51,825 bases of DNA from Nakamurella sp. (lineage in GTDB: Bacteria > Actinomycetota > Actinomycetes > Mycobacteriales > Nakamurellaceae): positions 1 through 51,825 of the forward strand of contig JADGOY010000007.1 in assembly GCA_017882715.1 (NCBI GenBank), given 5' to 3'. The notes beneath the pieces were generated by a model that was given only the letters and a program-made list of their open reading frames with translations, was not told where the DNA came from and searched no databases. The translations under genes and the position numbers were made by a program. Shown piece by piece: positions 40,477 through 48,997 of the stretch. The number at the start of each line of letters is the position of its first letter. Within the stretch, counting starts at the first letter, position 1.

Positions 40477-41475
40477 ATGAGCACCTCCGGCGGAACCAAG
40501 GCGATCGTCGCGGCATTGCTGGCCAACCTCGGTATCGCCGTCACCAAATTCATCGCCTACCTGTTGTCCGGCTCCTCGTCGATGCTTGCCGAGTCGGTGC
40601 ACTCGCTGGCCGATTCCGGCAATCAGGTGCTGCTGCTCATCGGCGGCAAGCGGGCCAACCGCGCGGCCACCGCCGAGCATCCGTTCGGCTACGGCCGCGA
40701 GCGGTACATCTACGCGTTCCTGGTCTCGATCATCCTGTTCAGCGTCGGCGGCGTTTTCTCGATCTATGAAGGTGTGCACAAGATCGAGCACCCGGAGCCG
40801 ATCAATGTCCCGTGGGTACCCATCGGCGTGCTGTTGATCGCGATCGTGCTGGAGTCCTTCTCGCTTCGCACCGCGCTCGGAGAATCCGCGCCAGACCGGA
40901 CCGGGATCAGCATTTTGGAATTCGTCCGACGCGCCAAGGCACCCGAATTGCCGGTGGTGGTGCTGGAGGACATCGCGGCACTGGTCGGCCTGGTGCTGGC
41001 GCTGCTGGGCGTGTCCGCCGCCGTCATCACCGGCAACGGTGTCTACGACGGCATCGGCACTGTCTTCATCGGCCTGTTGCTGATCGTGGTGGCCATCGTG
41101 CTGGGCATCGAGGTCAAGAGCCTGCTGGTCGGGGAGGGTGCGTCGGAATCCGATACCGCGGCGATCAAGGCCGCGGCGACCGCCGGTGACGATATCGAAC
41201 AGATCATTCATATGAAGACGCTCTACCTGGGGCCGGACGAACTGCTGGTCGGGATGAAGGTCGCGGTCACCGCGACAACATCGGCCCGGGACGTCTCGGC
41301 AGCGATCAATGCCGTGGAGGGACGGGTGCGGGCCGCGGTGCCGATCGCCAGGGTGATCTACATCGAACCGGATATCTTCGATCCCGATCTCGGGGGGTCG
41401 GACACTTCGGCGGCCGGGGCGCGGCCCCACGTGGAGCCCGAGGGGGGTCGGCCGGCGGCGGCGAAGGGCCACTGA
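40477..41475 (+). CDS. Cation diffusion facilitator (ZNT9-like) transporter
   Basis: A 332-residue CDF protein from ATG 40477 (GAGGAGA upstream). Helix 2 has the metal motif HSLAD in AESVHSLADSGNQ; the helix-5 position has LEDIAAL, the Glu-Asp form of the SLC30A9-like subgroup. HPFGYGRERYIYAF is also subgroup-typical. A cytoplasmic C-terminal domain (VKVAVTATTSARDV, ARVIYIEPDIFDP) follows. It probably exports Zn, Co or Mn by proton exchange. An in-frame extension back to 40315 overlaps the divergent gene and is not needed. The stop lies in a 23-bp tandem repeat. Confidence 0.9.
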   Translation: MSTSGGTKAIVAALLANLGIAVTKFIAYLLSGSSSMLAESVHSLADSGNQVLLLIGGKRANRAATAEHPFGYGRERYIYAFLVSIILFSVGGVFSIYEGVHKIEHPEPINVPWVPIGVLLIAIVLESFSLRTALGESAPDRTGISILEFVRRAKAPELPVVVLEDIAALVGLVLALLGVSAAVITGNGVYDGIGTVFIGLLLIVVAIVLGIEVKSLLVGEGASESDTAAIKAAATAGDDIEQIIHMKTLYLGPDELLVGMKVAVTATTSARDVSAAINAVEGRVRAAVPIARVIYIEPDIFDPDLGGSDTSAAGARPHVEPEGGRPAAAKGH

Positions 41476-41560
41476 GCGCAGCGACCATGGGTGACTGAGC
41501 GCAGCGACCATGGGTGACTGAGCGCAGCGACCAACGGGCCACTGAGCGCAGCGGCCGGCC
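41471..41560 (+). repeat. 23-bp tandem repeat x4 starting at the CDF stop codon
   Basis: Unit ACTGAGCGCAGCGACCATGG plus GTG: exact copies at 41471 and 41494, then diverged copies at 41517 and 41541. The first copy contains the TGA of the transporter. Confidence 0.9.
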
Positions 41561-41736
41561 ACTGACTGCGGACCTGACTCTGGATGACGGCCCCGTTGCC
41601 CCCGGGGATCGCGGCGTCCACGGGGCGTCGACTCTCGCGATCACCCGGTTTGTGGTGAGGTCGTTGCAACCGGTCGGCTCACCATGCCGTCCGGAGCTGT
41701 TGATCATCCGTTGATCGTCGACGCGAAGAGGTGTCC

Positions 41737-42372
41737 ATGGCGGCTGCCAAGAAGTCCCACAAGAAGTCCGACGCGAAGAAGTCCAAGGCGAAGTCGGGAA
41801 CGAAGGACCGGAAGAAGGACAAGAAGGCTGTCGACTCGAAGGTAGAGCCAAAGGGTCGCGGCGACGCCGAGAAAGACAATGCGGCCAAGAAAGGCACTAC
41901 GACCAACAAGGCCAAGAAGAGCAAGAAGGCCACCACGACGAAGTCCCGCCCCACCAAGGCGGCCATGACGTCCCCTCGGGCAAAGGTCGGCGAGGCCGAC
42001 GACGCGGCATTGGAGAAAATCGCCGCCAAGGCCGCGAGGTCCGCCGAGCGGGCCGCGATGAGGACCGAAACAGCCGCGAAACCGAGCCCCGCGACTGCCG
42101 TCCGGAGTCCGGCGTCCGGGCCGGCGCCGAGCCCGCGGCCCGTCGTGCGCAGGTCCGGACTGGCGACGCCCGCCCCGGCTGCCGAGGTGCCCAACACCGT
42201 GCAAAGGTCGGACGAACACGCCCGGGCGACCTCGACCGCCTCGCGCGCTCACCTGTACCGGCTGGCGCAGCGCTTGGACATCCCCGGCCGTTCCACGATG
42301 ACCAGGGACGAGTTGGTGCAGGCGCTGCAGAAAGCGAACGACAAGGCGATCGCTCGGGCGCGCGAGGATTAG
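41737..42372 (+). CDS. Lys/Ala-rich histone-like protein with C-terminal Rho N-terminal/SAP-like domain
   Basis: A 211-residue protein. The first 130 residues are Lys/Ala/Ser-rich with KKS and AKK clusters, similar to histone H1-like or mycobacterial HupB tails. The last 45 residues (ASRAHLYRLAQRLDIPGRST and MTRDELVQALQKA) form a Rho-N/SAP-like helix-extended-helix that binds nucleic acid. ATG 41737 follows GAGG at short spacing; GTG 41731 is also possible. Probably a nucleoid- or RNA-associated protein. Monocistronic. Confidence 0.8.
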   Translation: MAAAKKSHKKSDAKKSKAKSGTKDRKKDKKAVDSKVEPKGRGDAEKDNAAKKGTTTNKAKKSKKATTTKSRPTKAAMTSPRAKVGEADDAALEKIAAKAARSAERAAMRTETAAKPSPATAVRSPASGPAPSPRPVVRRSGLATPAPAAEVPNTVQRSDEHARATSTASRAHLYRLAQRLDIPGRSTMTRDELVQALQKANDKAIARARED

Positions 42373-42416
42373 CGCACTCACCCAGCCGCTCATGTTGTCA
42401 CCGATACGGTGAAGCC

Positions 42417-42761
42417 ATGCTGATCGCCTTCTCCGTCGCGCCCTCCGGTGTGGGTGAACTGTCCGGCGACGACCCGACCGGGTCGGTGTCCACGGCCGTC
42501 GCCGAGGCGGTGCGGGTCGTCCGGGAATCCGGGCTGCCCAACCACACTGATGCCATGTTCACCACCGTCGAGGGCGACTGGGACGAGTGCTTGGACGTGG
42601 TCAAACGCGCCTGTGACGTGGTCGGCAGGTACGGCAGCCGGGTGTCCCTGGTGCTCAAGGCCGACATCCGGCCCGGTCACTCCGGTGAGCTCGAGGGAAA
42701 GGTCGCCCGGGTGGAGGCGGCGCTGGCGCACTCGCGGTCGCCCGACTCCGCAGCCGATTGA
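42417..42761 (+). CDS. MTH1187/YkoF-type thiamine-binding protein
   Basis: A 114-residue protein with the MTH1187 pattern: LIAFSVAPSGVG, AVRVVRESGLPNHTDAMFTT and WDECLDVVKRACDVV, ending SLVLKADIRPGH. Family members bind thiamine-type ligands and are cytoplasmic. No thiamine biosynthesis or ykoEDC genes lie nearby. The DUF72 gene follows 9 bp downstream, suggesting cotranscription. Confidence 0.87.
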   Translation: MLIAFSVAPSGVGELSGDDPTGSVSTAVAEAVRVVRESGLPNHTDAMFTTVEGDWDECLDVVKRACDVVGRYGSRVSLVLKADIRPGHSGELEGKVARVEAALAHSRSPDSAAD

Positions 42762-42770
42762 CGCCGGGCG

Positions 42771-43637
42771 GTGACGGCGCGGATCCGCATCGGGCTCTCC
42801 GGGTGGAGCTACCCGCATTGGCGGTCGGTGTTCTATCCACGGGGGTTGGCCCGCCGACGCGAGTTGGAGTTCGCGTCACGGACCTTCGACGCGCTGGAGA
42901 TCAACGGTTCGTTCTACTCGTTGCAGCGACCCAGCAGTTACGTTCGCTGGCGGGACGCCACGCCGGACGATTTCGTCTTCGCCATCAAGGGTTCGCGCTA
43001 CATCACGCACATGAAGAAGCTGACCGGCGTCGACGTCGCGCTGGCGAACTTCCTCGCGTCCGGCGTGTTGGGAATGGGGCAAAAGCTCGGGCCGCTGCTC
43101 TGGCAACTGCCACCGATCCTGCCCTACGACCGCGGACGGATGACCGATTTCTTCCATCGGCTGCCGGCAACGACCGGGCAGGCCGCGACGATCGCCACGG
43201 GGTGCGACGACCGGCTGCTGCAGCGCTTCAAGGAAGAACCGGTGACGTCGGTGACCCACGACGTCCCGCTGCGGCACGCCGTGGAGGTGCGGCACGATTC
43301 CTTCGCCACTGGTGATTTCGCGCAGTTGTGCCGCGAGCACCGGGTGGCGCTGGTTGTGGCCGACACCGCGGGTAGGTTCACCTGGGTCGACGAGGTGACG
43401 TCCGAGCTGGTCTACGTGCGACTGCACGGCGATCAGGAGTTGTATGCCAGCGGCTACACGGACCAGGGGATCGCCTGGTGGGCTGACCGGGTCTCCGGAT
43501 GGGCGGCGGATCCCGCGGTCAGCGAGGTGCACGTCTATTTCGACAACGACGGGCAGGCGCACGCACCCTACGACGCCCGGCGGCTGGCCGAGCGGCTCGG
43601 CGTGGCCAAGCCGCTGCCGGCGCCGCTCCCGCACTGA
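42771..43637 (+). CDS. DUF72 family TIM-barrel protein
   Basis: A 288-residue protein from GTG 42771. DUF72 hallmarks: GLSGWSYPHWRSVFYP at the N-terminus, FDALEINGSFYSLQRP, FAIKGSRYITHMKKL, VEVRHDSF, YVRLHG and the closing HVYFDNDGQAHAPYDA. It is related to endonuclease IV-like TIM barrels; the biochemical activity is not established. Cotranscribed with the thiamine-binding protein, 9 bp upstream. Downstream is the convergent spacer before sodA. Confidence 0.9.
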   Translation: MTARIRIGLSGWSYPHWRSVFYPRGLARRRELEFASRTFDALEINGSFYSLQRPSSYVRWRDATPDDFVFAIKGSRYITHMKKLTGVDVALANFLASGVLGMGQKLGPLLWQLPPILPYDRGRMTDFFHRLPATTGQAATIATGCDDRLLQRFKEEPVTSVTHDVPLRHAVEVRHDSFATGDFAQLCREHRVALVVADTAGRFTWVDEVTSELVYVRLHGDQELYASGYTDQGIAWWADRVSGWAADPAVSEVHVYFDNDGQAHAPYDARRLAERLGVAKPLPAPLPH

Positions 43638-43732
43638 CCCACCTCACGCGTGAGGGCGCGCCAGCGCGACGGCGGCGCGGCCCCAACGACGGCGGCGCGG
43701 CCCGCACGACGGCGGCGCGCTCTTTGTGGAGG

Positions 43733-43832
43733 GCGCGGATCAACTTCGACCGCGCGGACGAACTCGTCGACTCGAATCACTTCGCGTCCCAAACGGGCCA
43801 ACTTGATCCGCGCCCACGAAGTTGATCCGCGC
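43733..43832. repeat. Dispersed palindromic element, copy B
   Basis: Bounded by a perfect 16-bp inverted repeat, GCGCGGATCAACTTCG (43733) and CGAAGTTGATCCGCGC (43817), with another end-like AACTTGATCCGCGC at 43800. Lies in the convergent spacer 43638-43965 between the DUF72 gene and sodA, next to a GACGGCGGCGCGGCC repeat (43667-43720) and a terminator. Confidence 0.8.
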
Positions 43833-43867
43833 GAAACGGAGGGCGAGCGGGAGAAGGGCGCGCGCCA

Positions 43868-43895
43868 CGGGCCCCCGGTCACACACCGGGGCCCG
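43868..43895. terminator. Bidirectional hairpin between DUF72 gene and sodA
   Basis: CGGGCCCCCGGT, loop CACAC, ACCGGGGCCCG: an 11-bp stem with one bulged C, in a convergent spacer. No U tract. Confidence 0.6.
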
Positions 43896-43965
43896 ACGAA
43901 AAGCGTTGCCGTGCAATAGATGGCGGCGAAGCGACAACGAACGCTCACCGTCCCGCACCCCGGGG

Positions 43966-44589
43966 CTACAGAATGATCAACCCACCGGTCTTGTCCCGCG
44001 CGGCGGTGAACCTGGCGGTGGCGTCCGCCCAGTTGACGACGCTCCACCAGGCCTTGACGTAGTCCGCCTTGACGTTCTTGTACTGCAGGTAGAAGGCGTG
44101 CTCCCACATGTCCAGCAGCACGATCGGGATCTGCGCCGCCGGCAGGTTCCCCTGTTGGTCGAACAGCTGCAGGATGTTCAGCCGCTGGCCAAGGGTGTCC
44201 CAGGCCAGGATCGACCAGCCCGAGCCCTGGATTGCGTTGGCGTTGGCGGTGAACTGACGGCGGAACCCGTCGAACGAGCCGAAGAACTCGTCGATGGCCG
44301 CGCCCAGTTCGCCGTCCGGCTTGTCCCCGCCCGCGGGCGAGAGATTCGGCCAGAACACCGAGTGGTTGATGTGCCCGCCGAGATGGAAGGCCAGGCTCTT
44401 CTCCAGGCCGTTGATCGACCCGAACGAATCCTTGTCACGCGCGTCGGCCAGCTGATCGAGGGTGGTATTGGCGCCGGCGACGTACGCGGCGTGGTGCTTG
44501 CTGTGATGCAGTTCCATGATCTGGCCGGAGATGTGGGGCTCCAGCGCACCGTAGTCGTACGGCAGGTCCGGCAGCGTGTACTGAGCCAT
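43966..44589 (-). CDS. sodA: Superoxide dismutase (Fe/Mn)
   Basis: A 207-residue cytoplasmic Fe/Mn SOD from ATG 44589 behind AAGGAG. Metal ligands: His in [13 protein letters not shown], His in [10 protein letters not shown], and Asp and His in [13 protein letters not shown]. The outer-sphere region [10 protein letters not shown] is present. It is full length with no signal peptide. Metal preference cannot be fixed by eye. Monocistronic; the 291 bp upstream (44590-44880) hold no other feature I can support. Confidence 0.95.
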   Translation of the reverse strand: MAQYTLPDLPYDYGALEPHISGQIMELHHSKHHAAYVAGANTTLDQLADARDKDSFGSINGLEKSLAFHLGGHINHSVFWPNLSPAGGDKPDGELGAAIDEFFGSFDGFRRQFTANANAIQGSGWSILAWDTLGQRLNILQLFDQQGNLPAAQIPIVLLDMWEHAFYLQYKNVKADYVKAWWSVVNWADATARFTAARDKTGGLIIL

Positions 44590-44880
44590 GTGGTCTCCTT
44601 CGACTCTGCGATGATCCAAGAACGGTGGAGCGTTTCATCCGGTTCGAGCGGCGCGGAACGCGACGCGACAGGCGGACTCCACGCCGAGCAGACCCGACCC
44701 TATACCCGGCCGTCGCGGCGAGTACGGGATGGCACAAAACGTCGGATCGCGGGTGTCGATACCCGCATCCGCCCGCCGTCAAACCTGCGAATGAGCCAGC
44801 TGGTCAACAGCTGTCGGTCGCTTCGACCACGCCCGCCTGATCGAGCCCGCTGACCATGCCCGTCGATCGAGCCCCGGCGC

Positions 44881-46596
44881 TCACCCCCAGGACGGCAGCC
44901 AGGTCTCCATCTGCAGACGCTCCGGAGTGATCGGGTCGCCGTTGAGGACCGGCCACAGCCAGATGAAGTTGGCCACCACGATCCCGACGTAGATGGCCAC
45001 TATCGCCATCGACGTGAGCCGTCGCTCCACCCCGACAGCGGCCCGGCCGAGGATGTCGCCCAGCACCAGGGTGATCCCGATGACCAGGAACGGCGCCAGT
45101 GGAGTTGCGTAGAAGAAGTACATCTGCCGGTCGAGGTTGGTGAACCACGGCAGGTATCCCGCGCCGTACCCGACCAGCACCGCGGCGTACCGCCAGTCCA
45201 GCCGGCCGATCACCTTCCACAATGCCCACACGAGCACGAACAGCGAGATCCACCACATCGCCGGCGTGCCGATCAGGAAGATCCGCTGGACGCAATCGGT
45301 GCGCCCGTCACCGCAGCCCGAGCTGCCGCCCTGGACGAAGTAGAGCACCGGGCGGGTGCCGATCGGCCACGTCCACGGCTTCGATTCCCACGGATGGCGC
45401 TGCGCCGGGTCGGTCGGGGTGAGCAGATGGGAGTGGAAGTCGAGCATCTTCCACGTCCACTGCCACAGCTCGTTGGACCAGCTCGCCGCCAGGTCGTACA
45501 GGAGTCCGCTTTTCCAGTCGCTGCGATTCTGCGGGACCGCGACCAGGGTGTGCCGCGGCCACGCCGTCTCGGAGGCGAACCAGGCCCACCAGCTGGCGAC
45601 GTAGACGAGCGACGGCACGATGACCAACGACCAGATGTTGGGGACCAGGTCCCGCCGGACGACCGCCCCGATCGGCCGGCGGATGCCGACGTCATGACGT
45701 GCGCTGATGTCCCAGATGACGGTCAATGCGAAGAACGCGATGATCCAGTAGGCCCCCGACCATTTGACGGCCGTGGTCAGGCCGAGCAGCACCCCGGCCC
45801 CGAAACGCCACCAGCGCGCGCCCAGCGCGATGCCGGCGCGGTGGGTGAGGATCGATCCATCTGCGACTGCTGCGGCGAGGCGAGCCCTGACCTGATCGCG
45901 GTCGGCGATCACGCAGGCGAACGCGGCGAGAACGAAGACCTCCTGGAACACGTCCAGCAAAGCGGTCCGGGCCATGACGTGGCTGACCCCGTCACAGATC
46001 AGCAGCACTCCCGCGATACCGCCGAGCAGCGTTGATCTGGTCATCCGGCGGGTGACTCGGATGATCAACAGCACGCTGACGATGCCCGCGACCGCGGAGG
46101 CCAGCCGCCAGCCGGTGGGGTTGTAGCCGACCAGCCACTCACCGATGGCGATGAGTTGCTTGCCCAGCGGCGGATGGACCACCACCCCGAATCCCTGGTT
46201 GTCCTCGACGCCGCCGTTGCGCAGCACCTCGGCCGCCTGGATCGCGTAGTACTTCCCGTCGAACAGCGGCGTTCCGCCATCGGACCGCTCACCGATGCCG
46301 GCGAGCCTGACCACCGCGCCAATCGCGGTGATGATCGCGGTGACGGCCCAGCCGCGGCCACGATCCGCCGGTGGCGGCGGCAGCACCCGGCGCCGAGGGC
46401 CGATCGGGGCAACCACCGACGGAACCGCACCGATCGGGACCACGCCCTGCGCTGGGTCCGGCCTGCCCGCGGCTCCCTCGCCCTGGCTTCCGCCGTCATC
46501 GCCGGAGACCTCGGCGGCCATCGGGGTGGTGGCCCCGGTCTGCACTACGCCGTCCGCCTGGTCGTCGCGATCGGCGACAGCGGACAGGACGGGCAT
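44881..46596 (-). CDS. PMT-family protein O-mannosyltransferase homologue with altered acidic motif
   Basis: A 571-residue GT39 membrane protein close in layout to M. tuberculosis Rv1002c: GGVEDNQGFGVVVHPPLGKQ, GVLLICDGVSHVMARTALLD, LLGLTTAVKWSGAYW, HPWESKPWTWPIGTRPVLYF, GTPAMWWISLFV and LPWFTNLDRQMYFFYATPLA, ending METWLPSWG. About ten membrane helices. It would transfer mannose from polyprenyl-phosphate-mannose to exported proteins. The first-loop acidic motif, Asp-Glu in PMTs (FDEK), reads FDGK here, replacing the Glu implicated in catalysis. A 70-residue acidic N-terminus precedes helix 1. Divergent from rsmI. Confidence 0.88.
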   Translation of the reverse strand: MPVLSAVADRDDQADGVVQTGATTPMAAEVSGDDGGSQGEGAAGRPDPAQGVVPIGAVPSVVAPIGPRRRVLPPPPADRGRGWAVTAIITAIGAVVRLAGIGERSDGGTPLFDGKYYAIQAAEVLRNGGVEDNQGFGVVVHPPLGKQLIAIGEWLVGYNPTGWRLASAVAGIVSVLLIIRVTRRMTRSTLLGGIAGVLLICDGVSHVMARTALLDVFQEVFVLAAFACVIADRDQVRARLAAAVADGSILTHRAGIALGARWWRFGAGVLLGLTTAVKWSGAYWIIAFFALTVIWDISARHDVGIRRPIGAVVRRDLVPNIWSLVIVPSLVYVASWWAWFASETAWPRHTLVAVPQNRSDWKSGLLYDLAASWSNELWQWTWKMLDFHSHLLTPTDPAQRHPWESKPWTWPIGTRPVLYFVQGGSSGCGDGRTDCVQRIFLIGTPAMWWISLFVLVWALWKVIGRLDWRYAAVLVGYGAGYLPWFTNLDRQMYFFYATPLAPFLVIGITLVLGDILGRAAVGVERRLTSMAIVAIYVGIVVANFIWLWPVLNGDPITPERLQMETWLPSWG

Positions 46597-46616
46597 GGCG
46601 TCGATCGTAGGGTGAC

Positions 46617-47507
46617 GTGGTGACAGCGGATGTGAAGGCCGGCCGGCTGGTGTTGGCCGGGACACCGCTCGGCCGGGTCTCCGACGCCTCCGCGGGCCTG
46701 CGGGAGGTGCTCGGGAGTGCCGACATCGTCGCCGCGGAGGACACCCGGCGGCTGCACCGGCTGGCCGCCGATCTCGGCATCGACGTGACCGGCTCGGTGA
46801 TGTCCTACTACGAAGCGGTCGAGCAGGCTCGGATCCCGGCGTTGCTGGAGCGCATTGCCGCCGGGGCAACCGTGGTCCTCGTCACCGACGCAGGCATGCC
46901 GTCGGTGTCCGACCCCGGCTACCGCCTGGTCGCCGCCGCGGCGGCCGCTGGTCTGCTGGTGACCTCGGTGCCTGGCCCATCGGCCGCGATCACCGCGCTG
47001 GCGCTGTCCGGCCTGCCCTCGGACCGGTTCTGCTTCGAGGGATTCCTGCCTCGCAAGGCAGGTGAGCGGACGCGTGCGCTGGCGGGCTTGGCCGGCGAGG
47101 CACGGACGATGGTCTTCTTCGAATCCGTCCACCGGCTGCCCGAGACGGTGACGGCGATGGCGGTCGCGTTCGGCCCCGAAAGACCGGCGGCCCTGTGCCG
47201 CGAGCTGACGAAGACCTACGAGCAGGTGGTCAGGGGCTCGTTGGCCGACCTCGTGGAGTTCGTCGCCGAGGGTGTGCGCGGTGAGGTGACGCTGGTGGTG
47301 GCCGGCGCCGTCGAATCGGTGCAGCCTCCCACCGATCGGGAGCTCTCGGAGATGGTGGCCGAATTGGTCAACGGCGGAGCGTCACGACGCGACGCGGTGG
47401 ATGTGATCGCCGCCCGGCACGGTCTGGCTCGCAGGGTGGTGTACGCCGCGGCCGCCAGTCAGCGCCGCGGCCATGAACTGGAGAACCCGTCCACCAATCT
47501 CCGGTAG
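46617..47507 (+). CDS. rsmI: 16S rRNA (cytidine-1402-2'-O)-methyltransferase
   Basis: RsmI 2'-O-methylates C1402 of 16S rRNA. A 296-residue tetrapyrrole-methylase fold: LVLAGTPLGRVSDAS, VAAEDTRRLHRL, LVTDAGMPSVSDPGYRLV, SVPGPSAAITALALSGL, FCFEGFLPRKAGER and FESVHRLPET. Two GTG codons at 46617 and 46620 are possible starts. The start is 20 bp from the divergent PMT gene start, an arrangement conserved in mycobacteria. The 3' end overlaps the convergent TetR gene by 49 bp. Confidence 0.93.
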   Translation: MVTADVKAGRLVLAGTPLGRVSDASAGLREVLGSADIVAAEDTRRLHRLAADLGIDVTGSVMSYYEAVEQARIPALLERIAAGATVVLVTDAGMPSVSDPGYRLVAAAAAAGLLVTSVPGPSAAITALALSGLPSDRFCFEGFLPRKAGERTRALAGLAGEARTMVFFESVHRLPETVTAMAVAFGPERPAALCRELTKTYEQVVRGSLADLVEFVAEGVRGEVTLVVAGAVESVQPPTDRELSEMVAELVNGGASRRDAVDVIAARHGLARRVVYAAAASQRRGHELENPSTNLR

Positions 47508-48031
47508 CTCTCGTCCAAGTCCTGGGGCATCGCGAACCCGCCTGCCTGCTCGAGAGAGACGAAACCGTGCATCAGTGCGCGCAGGCCGCGGATGGCGTGG
47601 ATCTCGTCGTCCCCGGCGAGGTCGTAGGCATCCAGTACTGCCTCGACCGTGGCGAGGATGTCGCCCGCGACCTGTTCGTGCTCGGCGTCGCCGGGAGTCG
47701 GCGCGATGACGCTCGCGGCGTATCGCCCTGGGTGCTTCTTGGCGTAGGTGCGGTAGGCATCTGCCATGGCGTGCAGCGCGTCCGCCCCGGACCGCCCGAC
47801 GGCGGCGTGCGTCAACTCCGCGTGCAACTCCCTGCCGCTGAGCACGCAGACGTCCCGCCGGAGTTCCGCCAGCCCGGCGACGTGCTTGTACAGGCTGGGC
47901 TGACGGACCCCGAACCGCGTCGCGACCGCGGCCAGGGTGATGTCCGGCCAACCGATCTCATCGGCGATGTCGGCCGCCGCCGCGGCAACCACGACGCGGT
48001 TCAATCCGGCCCTAGGCATCGGCGATGCCAT
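47459..48031 (-). CDS. TetR-family regulator
   Basis: About 190 residues. The N-terminal helix-turn-helix reads VVVAAAAADIADEIGWPDIT and LAAVATRFGVRQPSLYKHVA, followed by a C-terminal ligand domain with HPGRYAASVIAP and LRALMHGFVSLE, typical of the WHG/TetR_C_25 group. Start at ATG 48031 or ATG 48019; either overlaps the upstream hydrolase stop. It forms an operon with that hydrolase, so it likely represses the pair by binding the dyad at 48876-48893. Its 3' end overlaps rsmI. Confidence 0.87.
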   Translation of the reverse strand: MASPMPRAGLNRVVVAAAAADIADEIGWPDITLAAVATRFGVRQPSLYKHVAGLAELRRDVCVLSGRELHAELTHAAVGRSGADALHAMADAYRTYAKKHPGRYAASVIAPTPGDAEHEQVAGDILATVEAVLDAYDLAGDDEIHAIRGLRALMHGFVSLEQAGGFAMPQDLDESYRRLVDGFSSSWPRR

Positions 48032-48878
48032 CGTCGACCTGCCGGGCGAACCGCACCACGACGGGAGTGGTGAGCTCGGGGAACTCCGACTGGGGGTAGT
48101 GGCCGGCTTCCGGGATCATCACCACTCGGCCGCCCAAGCGGTCGGCGATCATCCGGGCCTCGGCTTCCTGGTCGGGGAAGTCGGGATCCTTCGTGCCCAT
48201 GACCACCAGAACGGTGGTGCTGACCTGGTCCAGAACCGCCTCTGCGGGCGCATGGGAGGTGCGGGTGATGGCCCGGAACGCCCGGTTGTACCCGGGCCGG
48301 GCCAGCGCGGACGCGATCCGCGCCCGGTGCTCGACGAAGTCCTCGCCGCGCCGGGTGGGGTAGAACCTCGGCAGGTAGGCCAGCCACGCCCGACGCGCCC
48401 AGGGGCCGCCCATCACCGCCCGCATCGCCCACCGCTGGACGGCGGAGGACGGGAGATCCCGAACGAACGGGCCGATCAACACGATCCCGCGGATCGCCTC
48501 AGGGTGTTCCGCGGCCGCGATCACCGCGGCTGCGGCCCCCATCGAGATTCCGAGCACGATCGCCGGCCCGCCGAGCTGGGTGGCCAACGCGACGATGTCG
48601 GAGGCCGCGGCCGGGTCGTCATAGGCGTCGAAGGTGGTGTCGCTGTCCCCCTGGCCACGCAGATCCATCGTCGCCACCCGGAAGCCGGCTGCGACCAGCG
48701 CGGGGGTGAGGTGGCGGAAGGTGCTGCGCAGGTCGCCCATGCCGGGGACGCCGATGATCAGCGGACCGGCGCCCGCGACGTCGTAGGCGATGCGGCCGGT
48801 TGCGCGATCGAGGAAGCGGGTCTCGGCGTCCGGTGAGGATGCGGTTGGGGAGGTGTTCGGAGTGTGGCTGTTTATCAT
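48012..48878 (-). CDS. Alpha/beta hydrolase cotranscribed with a TetR regulator
   Basis: A 288-residue alpha/beta hydrolase from ATG 48878. Motifs: IIGVPGMGDLRSTFRHL, MDLRGQGDSD, the nucleophile elbow GISMGAAAAV, an acid residue in VVMGTKDPDFP and His in EAGHYPQSE. The glycine before Ser (G-I-S-M-G) fits GxSxG. No signal peptide. The mRNA is probably leaderless because a promoter places the start site at the ATG. The stop overlaps the TetR gene. Substrate unknown; TetR pairing suggests response to a small ester or aromatic. Confidence 0.88.
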   Translation of the reverse strand: MINSHTPNTSPTASSPDAETRFLDRATGRIAYDVAGAGPLIIGVPGMGDLRSTFRHLTPALVAAGFRVATMDLRGQGDSDTTFDAYDDPAAASDIVALATQLGGPAIVLGISMGAAAAVIAAAEHPEAIRGIVLIGPFVRDLPSSAVQRWAMRAVMGGPWARRAWLAYLPRFYPTRRGEDFVEHRARIASALARPGYNRAFRAITRTSHAPAEAVLDQVSTTVLVVMGTKDPDFPDQEAEARMIADRLGGRVVMIPEAGHYPQSEFPELTTPVVVRFARQVDDGIADA

Positions 48879-48914
48879 AGCCCAAAAGCTATGCCATATA
48901 GCCGCAGCGGTCAA
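48876..48914 (-). promoter_or_regulatory. Leaderless promoter and TetR-type operator for the hydrolase operon
   Basis: On the minus strand TTGACC (48914-48909), 17 bp, TAGCTT (48891-48886), then 7 bp to the ATG at 48878, so transcription would begin at the start codon. A perfect 6-bp dyad CATAGC-N6-GCTATG (48893-48876) overlaps the -10 and the start codon, well placed for repression by the adjacent TetR protein. A second short dyad GCTAT-GCCAT-ATAGC overlaps it. Confidence 0.6.
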
Positions 48915-48997
48915 GCCCGGATTTCGTTGCGGGAAATCTCCCGATCGCGGCCGGGTCAGCCGGGCGCCGCGGCGATCGTCCGGGCAGAGTGAGAACC

